A DNA stretch of 64,000 nt from Leptolyngbya boryana PCC 6306 (GTDB taxonomy: Bacteria > Cyanobacteriota > Cyanobacteriia > Leptolyngbyales > Leptolyngbyaceae): NCBI RefSeq assembly GCF_000353285.1, contig NZ_KB731324.1, positions 390,577 through 454,576 of the forward strand, in the 5' to 3' direction. A model generated the notes under the pieces. That model was not told the DNA's origin. It worked only from the letters and a program-made list of their open reading frames with translations, and did no database searches. Both the position numbers and the translations under genes were made by a program. How positions within the stretch are numbered: the first letter of the stretch is position 1; every line of letters starts with the position of its first letter. Of this stretch, positions 26,380 to 37,170 are shown piece by piece.

Positions 26380-27037
26380 ATTACTTTGGACAATTAGCGC
26401 GATCGCGCTCTTGGATAGTATTAATCCGAATGCAGTTGCAGCGCAGGTGTATCTATTGACCACACCAAAGCCTGTTCCGAGATCGATCGCATTTATTTTG
26501 GGTGAAATCTTAGCGGCTTGGATTGCCGGAATGCTGATTGCATTCGGCATGATGCAATTAATTGCAAAAGTATTCAATCAATTGGGTGCAGTTCTATTCA
26601 TGTTGCAATTTCTTTTAGGAATTGCACTTTTATATCTTGGCTGGAATTTTCAGAAATTGATATCGAAAACAGCAGTGAAACGCCCAAAGTCATTGAAACC
26701 GAGCGATATGTTTCTCTTTGGATTCATGCTTGCCTTCACTGAAGCGCCAACGGCACTGCCTTATCTCGCTGCGATCGAACAAATGACTCGCACGAATCCA
26801 TCTTTGACAGAGTTAGCATTGCTCTTACTGTTTTACGATGTCATCTTTGTTTTGCCGTTGATTCTGCTCGTGGTCGTCTATGTCATCGCTCAAAATCGTT
26901 CTACTCAAGCGATCGCGCTCATTCAAGAATTTGTAAGCCGCTGGTTTCCGGTTCTGTTTCAAGTTGTGCTGATTTTACTCGGCATTGTGTTAATCGCTGA
27001 TAGCATCGCACAGGGATTTGGGCGATCGGTGATTTGA
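26372..27037 (+). CDS. Six-TM GAP/LysE-like membrane protein
   Basis: 221 aa with about six hydrophobic helices. N-terminal IALLDSINPNAVAAQVYLL resembles the start of GAP (SfLAP) and LysE/TerC-like transporters, where an Asn-Pro pair sits in helix 1. The charged loop at about 92-105 is cytoplasmic. The ATG lies inside the end of the DUF815 gene (ATGAGTGA, 8-bp overlap), so the two are translationally coupled. Transport substrate unknown. Confidence 0.72.
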   Translation: MSELLWTISAIALLDSINPNAVAAQVYLLTTPKPVPRSIAFILGEILAAWIAGMLIAFGMMQLIAKVFNQLGAVLFMLQFLLGIALLYLGWNFQKLISKTAVKRPKSLKPSDMFLFGFMLAFTEAPTALPYLAAIEQMTRTNPSLTELALLLLFYDVIFVLPLILLVVVYVIAQNRSTQAIALIQEFVSRWFPVLFQVVLILLGIVLIADSIAQGFGRSVI

Positions 27038-27167
27038 ATGCTGCATATCGACGAGTTCATCACAATCAATCTGATAGGGGGGTAGGAAAATCGGTTTCTT
27101 TCTCCCCATCTCCCCACTCCGCAAAATTCATGCGATCGACGACTACATTCCCCGCTCAAATCTCAGA

Positions 27168-28115
27168 TCAATTTGCCAGAACCGGAGCCGCCGCGACCCT
27201 TGTATCAGAATCCTGGAACACAGTCTGCCAAGTTGCATAGCCTTGAGCTGTGAGATGAATTCCATCGGTCGTATATTCCGATAGGATCTGACCATCGTGA
27301 TCGGCAAATTGTGCAAATAAATCGAGATAGGTTGCTCCTTCTTGGCGTGCAAGTTCTTGCAATTGCTGATTGATATTGATAATGCGATCGCTGGGAATCC
27401 TGGGGGTGCGAGTCGGTAAGATTGATTCGACAATCACCTTGGTGCGAGGATGCATTGCGCGAAGCTGCTTGAGAATTCGCTGCATATTCCAAATAATTTC
27501 AGCATCGCTTGCCCCCATTTTCAAATCATTCACCCCTGCCATTACGTAAATTTGATCGGGGCGGGTGTTCGCAATATCCGGTAAGCGCGCCAAGATATTC
27601 CAAGTCGTATCACCAGAAATGCCTTGATTCAGCCAGATTTGAGACTGCGGTAAGCGATCGCCCGGAAACCATAAACTTAAGGAATCACCGAGTAGAATCG
27701 AGAGTTGACGATCGCCATTGCGTCTTGATACCGCCTTCGCTTCTAGAGCAAGTAATTTTCGCCACTGTTCATACGTCGGCTGAACAGAGGAATTTTGCCA
27801 AATTTCTCGGAAACTGTCGCTGGGCAATCGGGTGTAGAGTTTGCCGATTTTCAAAGCAGATAAGCGTTGCAGGTAAAGTTGTCCACCTGATCGAGGTACA
27901 GACACTAGCGGGGCAACCTCTGAAGAAAACTCAGGCTGGATCTCCACTTCAGGTCGAACTGAAACCGTCGAACTCAACGGAGAAGATGCGATTCTGGGTT
28001 CAGTAATTGAGATCGGGAACTTTTCTGGCGGGAGCGAAGTCGGAGGAACGGATACCGATGGTGTGGGTAATACCGCAGATGCAAACGTCAAGGCAAAGAC
28101 GGTGGGGGCTGTCAT
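27168..28115 (-). CDS. SGNH/GDSL-type lipase/esterase, exported
   Basis: 315 aa. Hydrophobic N-terminus and long Pro/Ser-rich linker suggest export and anchoring. The SGNH hydrolase domain (about 135-310) has block I LLGDSLSLW (nucleophile Ser), block II GISGDTTWN (Gly), block III MAGVNDLKMG (Asn) and block V DGIHLTAQGY (Asp/His), so all catalytic residues are present. Probable role in cell-wall or polysaccharide ester removal. It lies 97 bp downstream of the GTPase gene on the same strand and converges with the GAP-like gene. Confidence 0.88.
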   Translation of the reverse strand: MTAPTVFALTFASAVLPTPSVSVPPTSLPPEKFPISITEPRIASSPLSSTVSVRPEVEIQPEFSSEVAPLVSVPRSGGQLYLQRLSALKIGKLYTRLPSDSFREIWQNSSVQPTYEQWRKLLALEAKAVSRRNGDRQLSILLGDSLSLWFPGDRLPQSQIWLNQGISGDTTWNILARLPDIANTRPDQIYVMAGVNDLKMGASDAEIIWNMQRILKQLRAMHPRTKVIVESILPTRTPRIPSDRIININQQLQELARQEGATYLDLFAQFADHDGQILSEYTTDGIHLTAQGYATWQTVFQDSDTRVAAAPVLAN

Positions 28116-28212
28116 AGACTGCTCGGAGGATTGCTGTTTATCCCTAATAACGTGATAAATATTACACAGTCAGTAGGGTTTTGCAATCCTTCACAGAAGA
28201 TTTGTCTAAATT

Positions 28213-30081
28213 TCACAGTGGTTTTGCGTCTAAGTAGTGGCGGTAGCGGATTTCCAGATTTTCGATCGATAAGTTTTGTGTCCAATATTCGGTTAACGCA
28301 TGCCCAAATGCCCATGCGACTCGATCGGGGGTTGATGAGCTATCGCTCAGGATCGACCACAAGGCTTTAAAATCAAGCGGAGTTGTGGGTTGCAGCAATT
28401 GGTAGAGGTCATACGCCATTTGCAATTTACCCACGACGATCGGTAATTGTTCGATCGGGATTTGTTCTGCGAGTAATAGGGCTAATGTGGGTGAACCTGT
28501 CGCGATCGTGGACAGAAATCTCAGAACAGGGCTTTTTAGAAATGCGGTTAAGCCTTGAGTTGTCGCCATTTGAAAGGTATAGCGATCGATAATCTTAGCG
28601 GCGCTTACAGTGCGGGCATCAATATTTTTGAGAAATCGGGCGAGACGCGCTTGTTTGGCTGGATCAACACTGTTCAGAATCGCGATTGACAATTCATCCA
28701 CACCCCAAGCTTCTCGATGTTCACCCGCTGTGACGAGTGGCAAGACGAATGAAGCAACTTCACCAAACACGTCTTGACGATAGGCAACTGCTTCTCGAAT
28801 CGAGACTTCTTTGGGGCGATCGCCAAATTGCCAGTTGTAAGGTGGATTCCATTCTCGAATCGGACGTAAACGATCGACTTGCGTGACGATCGCAAGGGTT
28901 GGCAGTTCTTGTGCCTTCAGTGCATTCAAGAAGTCCAAATCCATTTGCAATGCTGGATCGAGTGCAGGCGAAACGAGTAAAACTAAGTCTGTTTTTGCAG
29001 CATAATCGAGGACTTGCTGCCGAAAATCAGAGCGTTCAACCTGCTCATAGCCCGGTGTATCCCAGAGCGTTAAAGTCTCTCCACTCTCTGTTTCCCAACG
29101 ATAATCTTGGATTTGATCCGTCGAAGGCAGTGCATCGACTTTTGCCTGTGCTTGCACAAACAAGGTATTGATCAAACTACTTTTTCCGGCTCCAGTTCGA
29201 CCGACGAGTAATAAGCTGACGGGTTTTTGTGCGACTGTTTCGACGGGTGTTGCTTGAGCAATGACTTCTTTTAAAGTTTGGAATTTTTCAGGTGTTTCAA
29301 TCGCAGGGAGAACCAGTGGAGCCTTGCCGCTATAAAGCGAGATCGCTTGTCTTGCTAGATTTCGCAAAACTGCTTCTCGCAGCATTTGGCTCAGATTGCC
29401 TAGGAGTTCTTGAGTTGCTTTGCTACTACTACTTTGTGTCGCAGTTCGAGCAACTGCAACCGCAGGATTGAGAAACCATTGTGCCCAGTTCCACGCTTGC
29501 AGCACTTTCCGCGCAGAAGGCTCTAGTTTTTGATAGATCTCATAAGCTTGAACGGCTTGCCCCACGGTGACTTGATTCAAGACAGGTGCAAGTCTTTGCA
29601 TCCATTGATCTAAGTCATCCACAGTTCCACGCAACAACGAGTAAGCCTGTGGAACATAGATATTCAGCAGCGGCTTTTGAGCATCTGGATAGTAAATATT
29701 TGCGATCGCGCGAATCAAACTCTGACAGCGTTGCCAAAAGATGTTCCAGTCTTGCCAGATGGGCGGATCGAATTGTGCTTCAGCTAAGATTTTCTGAACT
29801 TCGGTTTCGGCTTGTCGAGTCGCATTGGTTGCAGGAGAGTCGCTGAGTTCGATTGTCTCTTCTGAGAGTTCAGCAACGATCGCTTCGACTTGACTAAGTG
29901 CAGGCTGTGTCCATTTCACCAGCAGCCAGCGCCACCCGACGAAAATTAATGCCACGATCGCCCAAATCCAGTTGATTCCCCATTCATGGATTTGAAGTCC
30001 TGCTGAAATCAGCAGAAACCCGATCACAACTGCGATCGGGAGTGCCAAAACGATCCACTGCCAAATCCGAAGTCGCACCAT
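28213..30081 (-). CDS. Membrane-anchored Era/dynamin-like GTPase
   Basis: 622 aa. Two hydrophobic segments at the N-terminus (about 8-30 and 35-52), a helical region, then a G domain with G1 GRTGAGKSS (about 295), G3 WDTPG (about 343) and G4 TQVDR (about 400), and a helical C-terminal region with hydrophobic stretches like DUF697-type GTPases. It probably sits at the inner or thylakoid membrane. The cellular role of these cyanobacterial GTPases is not known. The SGNH gene follows on the same strand. Confidence 0.82.
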   Translation of the reverse strand: MVRLRIWQWIVLALPIAVVIGFLLISAGLQIHEWGINWIWAIVALIFVGWRWLLVKWTQPALSQVEAIVAELSEETIELSDSPATNATRQAETEVQKILAEAQFDPPIWQDWNIFWQRCQSLIRAIANIYYPDAQKPLLNIYVPQAYSLLRGTVDDLDQWMQRLAPVLNQVTVGQAVQAYEIYQKLEPSARKVLQAWNWAQWFLNPAVAVARTATQSSSSKATQELLGNLSQMLREAVLRNLARQAISLYSGKAPLVLPAIETPEKFQTLKEVIAQATPVETVAQKPVSLLLVGRTGAGKSSLINTLFVQAQAKVDALPSTDQIQDYRWETESGETLTLWDTPGYEQVERSDFRQQVLDYAAKTDLVLLVSPALDPALQMDLDFLNALKAQELPTLAIVTQVDRLRPIREWNPPYNWQFGDRPKEVSIREAVAYRQDVFGEVASFVLPLVTAGEHREAWGVDELSIAILNSVDPAKQARLARFLKNIDARTVSAAKIIDRYTFQMATTQGLTAFLKSPVLRFLSTIATGSPTLALLLAEQIPIEQLPIVVGKLQMAYDLYQLLQPTTPLDFKALWSILSDSSSTPDRVAWAFGHALTEYWTQNLSIENLEIRYRHYLDAKPL

Positions 30082-30219
30082 AGTCTGAGTCCAATGGTTT
30101 TCTCCATGCTAGGGCAGATTGGGGAGAAGATCGTTGAGAAAAAATTTGAAATTTTGAGATGGAGAGTAGAGAGTGAGGAGTAAGAGAATGTTTGAAAAGT
30201 ATCGTTCATCGCATTCACC
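30082..30219. other. Intergenic spacer, nothing recognised
   Basis: First part of the 346-bp gap between the GTPase gene and ilvD. It is A/G-rich with no ORF, and the repeat element follows directly. The last part of the gap (30341-30427) is also free of recognisable genes. Confidence 0.4.
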
Positions 30220-30340
30220 CGCCCCCGGACTGGAAGTCCAGGGCTAGTTGAACGAAGTCTACTGAAGGGACTAACAGCCAATCAAAATCAGGTCTTCAGT
30301 CCTCCCTCAATATACAAGCCCGGAATTCTATTCCAGGGCG
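30220..30340. repeat. Palindromic MITE-like intergenic element
   Basis: About 121 bp with nested imperfect inverted repeats. The outer arms are CGCCCCCGGACTGG.. at 30220 and ..CTATTCCAGGGCG ending at 30340. Each arm is itself a small palindrome (GGACTGGAAGTCC; GGAATTCTATTCC). The inner arms carry GAAGTCTACTGAAG and CTTCAGTCC. It resembles, from memory, the dispersed palindromic elements with GGAATGGAATTCC cores found between genes in many cyanobacteria. No coding capacity. Confidence 0.7.
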
Positions 30341-30427
30341 AGCTAGAACGGAGCGAGGAAATTGTTGATGCTTTTCAAACACCCTCTAAGGCATCATTCT
30401 AGTTTTCTCTCTATCTCTCTACTCAAA

Positions 30428-32113
30428 TCAACCCAATCCCAAATCCGTCACTGCCCCCAAACTGCTCGACGAGACCAATTTGGCATACTTTGCTAGCACG
30501 CCTTTGGTATATCTCGGGGCAGGGGGTTTCCAGGCAGCGCGGCGTTTTTCTAACTCTTCTTCAGTGACATTCAACTGAAGTAAACGCGCGGGAGCATCGA
30601 TCGTGATTTCGTCGCCTTCTTGAACCAGTGCGATCGTACCGCCGACAAATGCCTCCGGTGCAACGTGTCCGACAACCATACCGTAGGTTCCGCCTGAAAA
30701 GCGCCCATCGGTGATCAAGCCAACTGAATCGCCTAATCCTGCGCCAATAATCGCGGAAGTTGGTGCAAGCATTTCTCGCATTCCAGGGCCGCCTTTCGGG
30801 CCTTCGTAGCGAATGACGAGGACATCACCTGGATTGATTTGGTTTGCCAAAATCGCATCCAGACATTCTTCCTCAGACTCAAACACACGAGCGGGGCCTG
30901 TAATCTTCGGATTCTTAACGCCTGTGATTTTCGCAACCGATCCTTCTGTCGCTAAATTGCCTTTGAGAATTGCTAAGTGTCCAGTCGCATACATCGGTCG
31001 ATCCCAAGGACGAATCACATCTTGATCCGCACGCGGTTCTTCGGGAATGTCTTTCAGCCGTTCTGCGATCGTTTCTCCAGTAATTGTCAAACAATCTCCA
31101 TGCAGCAAGCCATGAGCTAACAGCATTTTCATCACCTGCGGAATTCCACCCGCCCGATGCAAGTCTGTTGCCACATAACGACCCGAAGGTTTGAGATCAC
31201 AGAGCACCGGAACCCGTTCGCGAATCGTTTCAAAATCATCAATCGTCCAAGGCACACCCGCTGAATGCGCGATCGCTAAAAAGTGCAACACAGCATTCGT
31301 CGAACCACCCACTGCCATGATCACTGAAATCGCATTCTCGATCGACTTGCGCGTAATAATGTCTCGCGGCAGGATTTGATTGCGAATCGCTTCAACTAAG
31401 ACCTTTCCAGCCAGTGCGGTATTTTCTGCTTTTTCAGGATCCACCGCCGACATCGTAGACGAATACATCAAGCTCATGCCCATCGCTTCAAATGCCGAGG
31501 ACATCGTATTTGCGGTATACATTCCACCGCACGAACCCGCACCCGGACAAGCACTTCGCTCCACGGCATACAGCATGGCTTCGTTAATTCTGCCAGCACT
31601 GTACTGTCCAACCGCTTCAAACGAACTAACGACAGTCAAATCTTGTCCGTCTAAATGACCCGGCTTAATTGTGCCGCCATAGACAAAAATCGCTGGAATA
31701 TTCATTCGTGCCATCGCAATCATGGCTCCCGGCATGTTTTTATCACACCCGCCGATCGCGATTACGCCGTCCATACTTTGCCCGGTGCAAGCAGTCTCGA
31801 TCGAATCGGCAATCACATCTCGCGAGACGAGAGAATATTTCATCCCTTCCGTACCCATCGAGATCCCGTCACTAATCGTAATCGTGCCAAACATCTGCGG
31901 CATACCGCCTGCCGCCCGAATGCCTTCTTCTGCTTGAATGGCAAGCGGTGCAATTCCCATGTTGCAAGGCGTAATCGTACTGTGAGCACTTGCAACCCCG
32001 ACGATCGGCTTTGTGAAATCGGCATCTTGGAATCCCACAGCGCGCAGCATCGCACGATTGGGCGATCGCTGAACCCCCTGAGTGATAGCTTGGCTTCTTA
32101 GATTTTCGGGCAT
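30428..32113 (-). CDS. ilvD: Dihydroxy-acid dehydratase
   Basis: 561 aa, full length. Fe-S enzyme of valine, isoleucine and pantothenate synthesis that dehydrates 2,3-dihydroxy-3-methylbutanoate and its homologue. Cluster cysteines lie in [10 protein letters not shown] (Cys123) and [14 protein letters not shown]; also STITPCNMG near the N-terminus and the C-terminal [19 protein letters not shown]. Monocistronic, divergent from the C39-like gene. Confidence 0.96.
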   Translation of the reverse strand: MPENLRSQAITQGVQRSPNRAMLRAVGFQDADFTKPIVGVASAHSTITPCNMGIAPLAIQAEEGIRAAGGMPQMFGTITISDGISMGTEGMKYSLVSRDVIADSIETACTGQSMDGVIAIGGCDKNMPGAMIAMARMNIPAIFVYGGTIKPGHLDGQDLTVVSSFEAVGQYSAGRINEAMLYAVERSACPGAGSCGGMYTANTMSSAFEAMGMSLMYSSTMSAVDPEKAENTALAGKVLVEAIRNQILPRDIITRKSIENAISVIMAVGGSTNAVLHFLAIAHSAGVPWTIDDFETIRERVPVLCDLKPSGRYVATDLHRAGGIPQVMKMLLAHGLLHGDCLTITGETIAERLKDIPEEPRADQDVIRPWDRPMYATGHLAILKGNLATEGSVAKITGVKNPKITGPARVFESEEECLDAILANQINPGDVLVIRYEGPKGGPGMREMLAPTSAIIGAGLGDSVGLITDGRFSGGTYGMVVGHVAPEAFVGGTIALVQEGDEITIDAPARLLQLNVTEEELEKRRAAWKPPAPRYTKGVLAKYAKLVSSSSLGAVTDLGLG

Positions 32114-32262
32114 GATCTTTCTCGCTAGTCTAAAATCGGTCAGTATGATACAGACTGATCATTTTAAGACGTTGTGATCCGAAACGGCGCGGCTTACGTC
32201 TGATTCCTGAGTTGACATCGCTTATCCGGAGTAAACTGCTAGCGTCAGGGAAGCTTAATCTT

Positions 32263-33075
32263 ATGAAACTCAAAGTTCTGCAATCTACAACATTCAAACA
32301 GTCCACAGCGGATTCTTCTAAGCTATCGGCTCAAGATAAAATCAGTGTCCCAGTTGGTGAGGAGTTTACCGTTCACTCTTACAAACCCGTGGGCAATAAT
32401 CATGTTCGGGTTGCACTCGTTGATCAGTTTTTGGGCAGACCTCCGCGCAATACCTGGTATGTCTTTCAGCCGCATGTTCAGATTTTTAATCAACGCGGAC
32501 AGGTAAAAAACTTTGAGCGCAAAGCCAGCATCGGACTGCCAAATTTTTCCCTACCGTCGTCGAAGCTCTTAAATGTCCCTTATCATACGCAACTCAACAA
32601 TGCTGAGAATCCGAAAGGAGCTTGCAATGTCACAAGTTTTGCGATGGTGATGCGGTATTTCCAGATTCCGAAGCGAACAAATGCGGTGCAGTTTGAGGAT
32701 GAACTCTATCGCTACATGGAAAATAAAGGCTTAAGCCGCCATGATCCGCATGATTTGGCGATCATGGCAGAGGATTATGGATTAAAAGATGACCTGACTT
32801 TACAAGGGCGAATGCTCGATATTCGTAAAGCGATCTCCGAAGGCAAGCCCTGCATTCTGCATGGATACTTTACGAGCTTTGGACATATTCTAGTCGTGCG
32901 CGGATACGATCGCGTCGGCTTGCGCGTGAATGATCCGTTTGGCGAGTGGTTTGAGGACGGCTATCGCAATGATTTGCCGGGCGACAATCTCTCGTATTCT
33001 TACAATCTGATTCAGCGCTGTGCTTCGCCAGAAGGTCCGAACTTTATGTGGCTACATCGGTTGTCGAGAGCTTAA
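32263..33075 (+). CDS. C39-like papain-fold peptidase
   Basis: 270 aa from ATG 32263; the TTG 51 bases upstream is less likely. The N-terminal region (about 1-95) looks like a small SH3-like or binding domain. The C39_2-type domain has Cys121 in GACNVTSFAMVMRYF, His208 in FGHILVVRGYD and Asp in RVNDPFGEW, so the catalytic set is complete. No signal peptide is obvious. Could be a peptidase or peptidoglycan amidase-like enzyme. Its stop codon overlaps that of the convergent crtB by a few bases. Confidence 0.78.
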   Translation: MKLKVLQSTTFKQSTADSSKLSAQDKISVPVGEEFTVHSYKPVGNNHVRVALVDQFLGRPPRNTWYVFQPHVQIFNQRGQVKNFERKASIGLPNFSLPSSKLLNVPYHTQLNNAENPKGACNVTSFAMVMRYFQIPKRTNAVQFEDELYRYMENKGLSRHDPHDLAIMAEDYGLKDDLTLQGRMLDIRKAISEGKPCILHGYFTSFGHILVVRGYDRVGLRVNDPFGEWFEDGYRNDLPGDNLSYSYNLIQRCASPEGPNFMWLHRLSRA

Positions 33076-34040
33076 AGGACTTTTGCTCTCAGCCAAGAAA
33101 TCGGTAACAACGACATTTTTTTCAACCCGGGTACATAAGCCCGACGGTTGAAATTGTCATAATTATTGTTCTCGATTGCGTTCAAAATTTGGCTATACAG
33201 CATCAAGGCTGACCAAACTGGCCAGCGGGCATCTTCATTTAATGAACCAATGCCACGCTCTGCCATTGCATAGAACTGCCGCGCTCGCTCAATCTGAAAC
33301 TTCATCAGGGCTTTCCAGCGATCGTCATTCACACCCTTCATCAAGTCGTCTTCGGTGTAATTAAACCGCGCTAAATCCTCAAGCGGTAGATAAATCCGAC
33401 CCCGACGCGCATCTTCACCCACATCGCGCAAAATATTCGTTAACTGTTTCGCGACACCGAGCGCGATCGCATCGTCTAACGGCGAATAGCTAGGTTCAGG
33501 ACGATACCAGGGCGCAGTCGTATCTGGCTCAGCTAGCCCCATCACATCCGTGGACATCAAACCAACCGTACTTGCAACCCGATAGCAGTACAAGTAAAGC
33601 TCATCGAACGTCTCATAGCGGCTGCGATAGAGATCCATCCGTTGCCCCGCAATCATGTCGCGGAACGGTTGAATCTCGATCGGAAAGCGCTCCACCGTGT
33701 CAACCAGTGCGACATCGAAATCATCTTCGGGATAGCCCGCGAAGATTTTTTCTAAGCGCTCTTCCCACTGATCAAGCGTATCGTTCGTGGCTTGCTTGCC
33801 ATTAAAGCCATCGACAAGTTCATCTGTCCGGCGACACCAGACATAAATTGCCCAGATTGCCCGCCGCTTTTCGAGCGGGAATAGCAGCGTCGCTAAGTAG
33901 AAAGACTTCGTGAAGTGTTCCATCAGTTGGCGACACTGTTCGTAAGCCTCATCGACAGAAGCTAGCGATCGCAGGTAGGAAGAGGGTTGTTCGGGCAATT
34001 GCAGCATTCGTAAGACGGAGGAAAGGGTGGAAGTTGACAA
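33072..34040 (-). CDS. crtB: Phytoene synthase
   Basis: 322 aa. Condenses two geranylgeranyl diphosphates to 15-cis-phytoene, the first step of carotenoid synthesis. Both Asp-rich motifs are present (DELVDG and the later DVGEDARRGR), with RMDLYRSRYETFDELYLYCYRVASTVGLM. It lies 11 bp after crtP, so the two form the standard cyanobacterial crtP-crtB operon. Confidence 0.96.
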   Translation of the reverse strand: MSTSTLSSVLRMLQLPEQPSSYLRSLASVDEAYEQCRQLMEHFTKSFYLATLLFPLEKRRAIWAIYVWCRRTDELVDGFNGKQATNDTLDQWEERLEKIFAGYPEDDFDVALVDTVERFPIEIQPFRDMIAGQRMDLYRSRYETFDELYLYCYRVASTVGLMSTDVMGLAEPDTTAPWYRPEPSYSPLDDAIALGVAKQLTNILRDVGEDARRGRIYLPLEDLARFNYTEDDLMKGVNDDRWKALMKFQIERARQFYAMAERGIGSLNEDARWPVWSALMLYSQILNAIENNNYDNFNRRAYVPGLKKMSLLPISWLRAKVL

Positions 34041-34051
34041 AGTGCGAATTG

Positions 34052-35476
<1,425 letters not shown>

Positions 35477-35569
35477 TCACCTAACCTGTGATCGACAATT
35501 GGGTTTAATTATACGTTGCAATCCGTTACATTTTCGGAGTTTTTTAAGAAAGTTGCGCAATAAAACCGC

Positions 35570-35651
35570 GAATCTTCAAGTTCTGTAGGGTCTCGCAGGT
35601 CTTCTCAGTGTTCAGCTTCGTGAACGGCGTTACGAATCCTACAGAAGATTC
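35570..35651. repeat. Nested stem-loop upstream of crtP / GH gene
   Basis: Left arm GAATCTTC (35570-35577) and CTGTAGG (35583-35589) pair with the right arm CCTACAG (35638-35644) and AAGATTC (35645-35651), leaving a 5-nt bulge. A second hairpin, GTTCA-GCTTCG-TGAAC (35610-35625), sits in the loop. It could be an RNA structure in a 5' leader of either divergent gene, or a decayed repeat element. Confidence 0.6.
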
Positions 35652-35690
35652 AAAGTGGAGACGGATGATCGAATTTACGTTTGGATGAAT

Positions 35691-35715
35691 GATCATTTCA
35701 GATAACGAAATGATC
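35691..35715. promoter_or_regulatory. Inverted repeat, possible operator
   Basis: Perfect 9-bp arms GATCATTTC (35691-35699) and GAAATGATC (35707-35715) around a 7-nt spacer, in the gap between crtP and the GH gene. The flanks (35716-35884) hold no gene. Confidence 0.45.
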
Positions 35716-35884
35716 TCATCCTCATTGATGATTCATCGAGTCTAATCAATGCTTCAAATTTTCATTCAGTTTAATCTGGCTCAATCGACAGCAATTGACG
35801 TCAGGCTTGATAACCTAACTGAATAATCTAGATCTCAAACTGCTCAATGAGCGAAGCGATATTATTAGTCCCTCTGATAGAACT

Positions 35885-37165
35885 ATGATCGAATCAATCG
35901 CTGCGGTTTTCAGTGCAGGAACATACGCACTTCAGGTGTTTACAGGTCAGCCGCTCAGCACAGATTATGGAATGACGGTCGCGATCGCGAATACGGTTCG
36001 AGAACGTGCAAAACCTGCGGATACGTTTATTGATTCGATAGGGATTGCGACGCATTTGCGCTACATCGATACGAGCTATGGACGCTTTGAAGATGTGGTT
36101 GAACCCCGACTGCGAGAGTTGGGGATTCGACATATTCGCGACGGCGGGAATGATCCCAAAATGTATGCCAAGATGCGCCGCTTAGGAGCACAGGGGATTC
36201 GATCGACGTTAGTGATGGATCCACGTGACAACATTACACCGCAGAATGTCGTCGATCAGGTAAAGCAGGCACTACCTTATGTAGCAGGGATAGAAGGACC
36301 GAACGAATGGGATGTAAATGCGGAAAGGATGAGCTACAAGGGTAAGTCTTTTCCAGAGGGATTGCGCAACTATCAAGCGGATATGTTCCGCGCGCTTAAG
36401 AGCGATCGAGCCACGGCAAATATTCCGGTGCTGGCTCCCTCCATGGCACAACCAGAAAATGGGAAAAAAGTTGGATCGCTCGCGGCTTATAGTGAACTGG
36501 GCAATATGCACAGTTATTCAGGGGGACGTGTGCCGGGGCAAGATTTTGATTGGCGTTGGTTGCCGCTCACAAAACAATTTTCAGGCGATCGACCGATTAT
36601 TGTCACCGAGACGGGATACCACAATGCCATTCACGATCGCGTCACAACGCACAAAGCTGTGACCGAGCAAGTCTCTGCGAAGTATATTCCAAGAACGTAT
36701 TTGGAGTTTTTCAATCGTGGGATCAAACGCACGTTTATCTACGAACTCATGGATCAGCGTCCGGCTCCAGATCAAGAGAATAACTTTGGCATCATTCGCG
36801 CTGATGGCACTCCGAAACCTGCCTTTTATGCGGTACGTAATCTGATTCGGATTTTGAATGATCAGTCTGGCAGCAGTGCTCCTGGAAGCTTATCTTACTA
36901 TTTCAGCGGCAATGTAAAAGACTTACGGCATACCTTGTTGCAGAAGAGGAATGGTGACTTCTACTTAGTCATGTGGCTGAACACCGAAAGTACAGACGCG
37001 ATCAAAACTCAGCGAGTGACCGTGAATTTGTTGACTCCAACTAAAGCAGCAGCGACCTTTTTACCGAATCGATCGTCGAGTGCAACAGCGACATTTTCGG
37101 CTCCGAGAAGAGTAACGATGGATGTACCAGATGCGCCGATTATTTTAAAAGTGGTACCGAAATAA
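35885..37165 (+). CDS. Clan GH-A-like glycoside hydrolase
   Basis: 426 aa. Predicted (beta/alpha)8 barrel with acid/base Glu141 in EGPNEWD and nucleophile Glu242 in IIVTETGYH, the spacing seen in clan GH-A families. A C-terminal beta region (about 350-426; YLVMWLNTE) resembles the beta-sandwich tail of such enzymes. The N-terminus is weakly hydrophobic but not a clear signal peptide. Substrate not assigned. It ends 5 bp before the convergent membrane gene. Confidence 0.75.
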   Translation: MIESIAAVFSAGTYALQVFTGQPLSTDYGMTVAIANTVRERAKPADTFIDSIGIATHLRYIDTSYGRFEDVVEPRLRELGIRHIRDGGNDPKMYAKMRRLGAQGIRSTLVMDPRDNITPQNVVDQVKQALPYVAGIEGPNEWDVNAERMSYKGKSFPEGLRNYQADMFRALKSDRATANIPVLAPSMAQPENGKKVGSLAAYSELGNMHSYSGGRVPGQDFDWRWLPLTKQFSGDRPIIVTETGYHNAIHDRVTTHKAVTEQVSAKYIPRTYLEFFNRGIKRTFIYELMDQRPAPDQENNFGIIRADGTPKPAFYAVRNLIRILNDQSGSSAPGSLSYYFSGNVKDLRHTLLQKRNGDFYLVMWLNTESTDAIKTQRVTVNLLTPTKAAATFLPNRSSSATATFSAPRRVTMDVPDAPIILKVVPK

Positions 37166-37170
37166 TCCGC

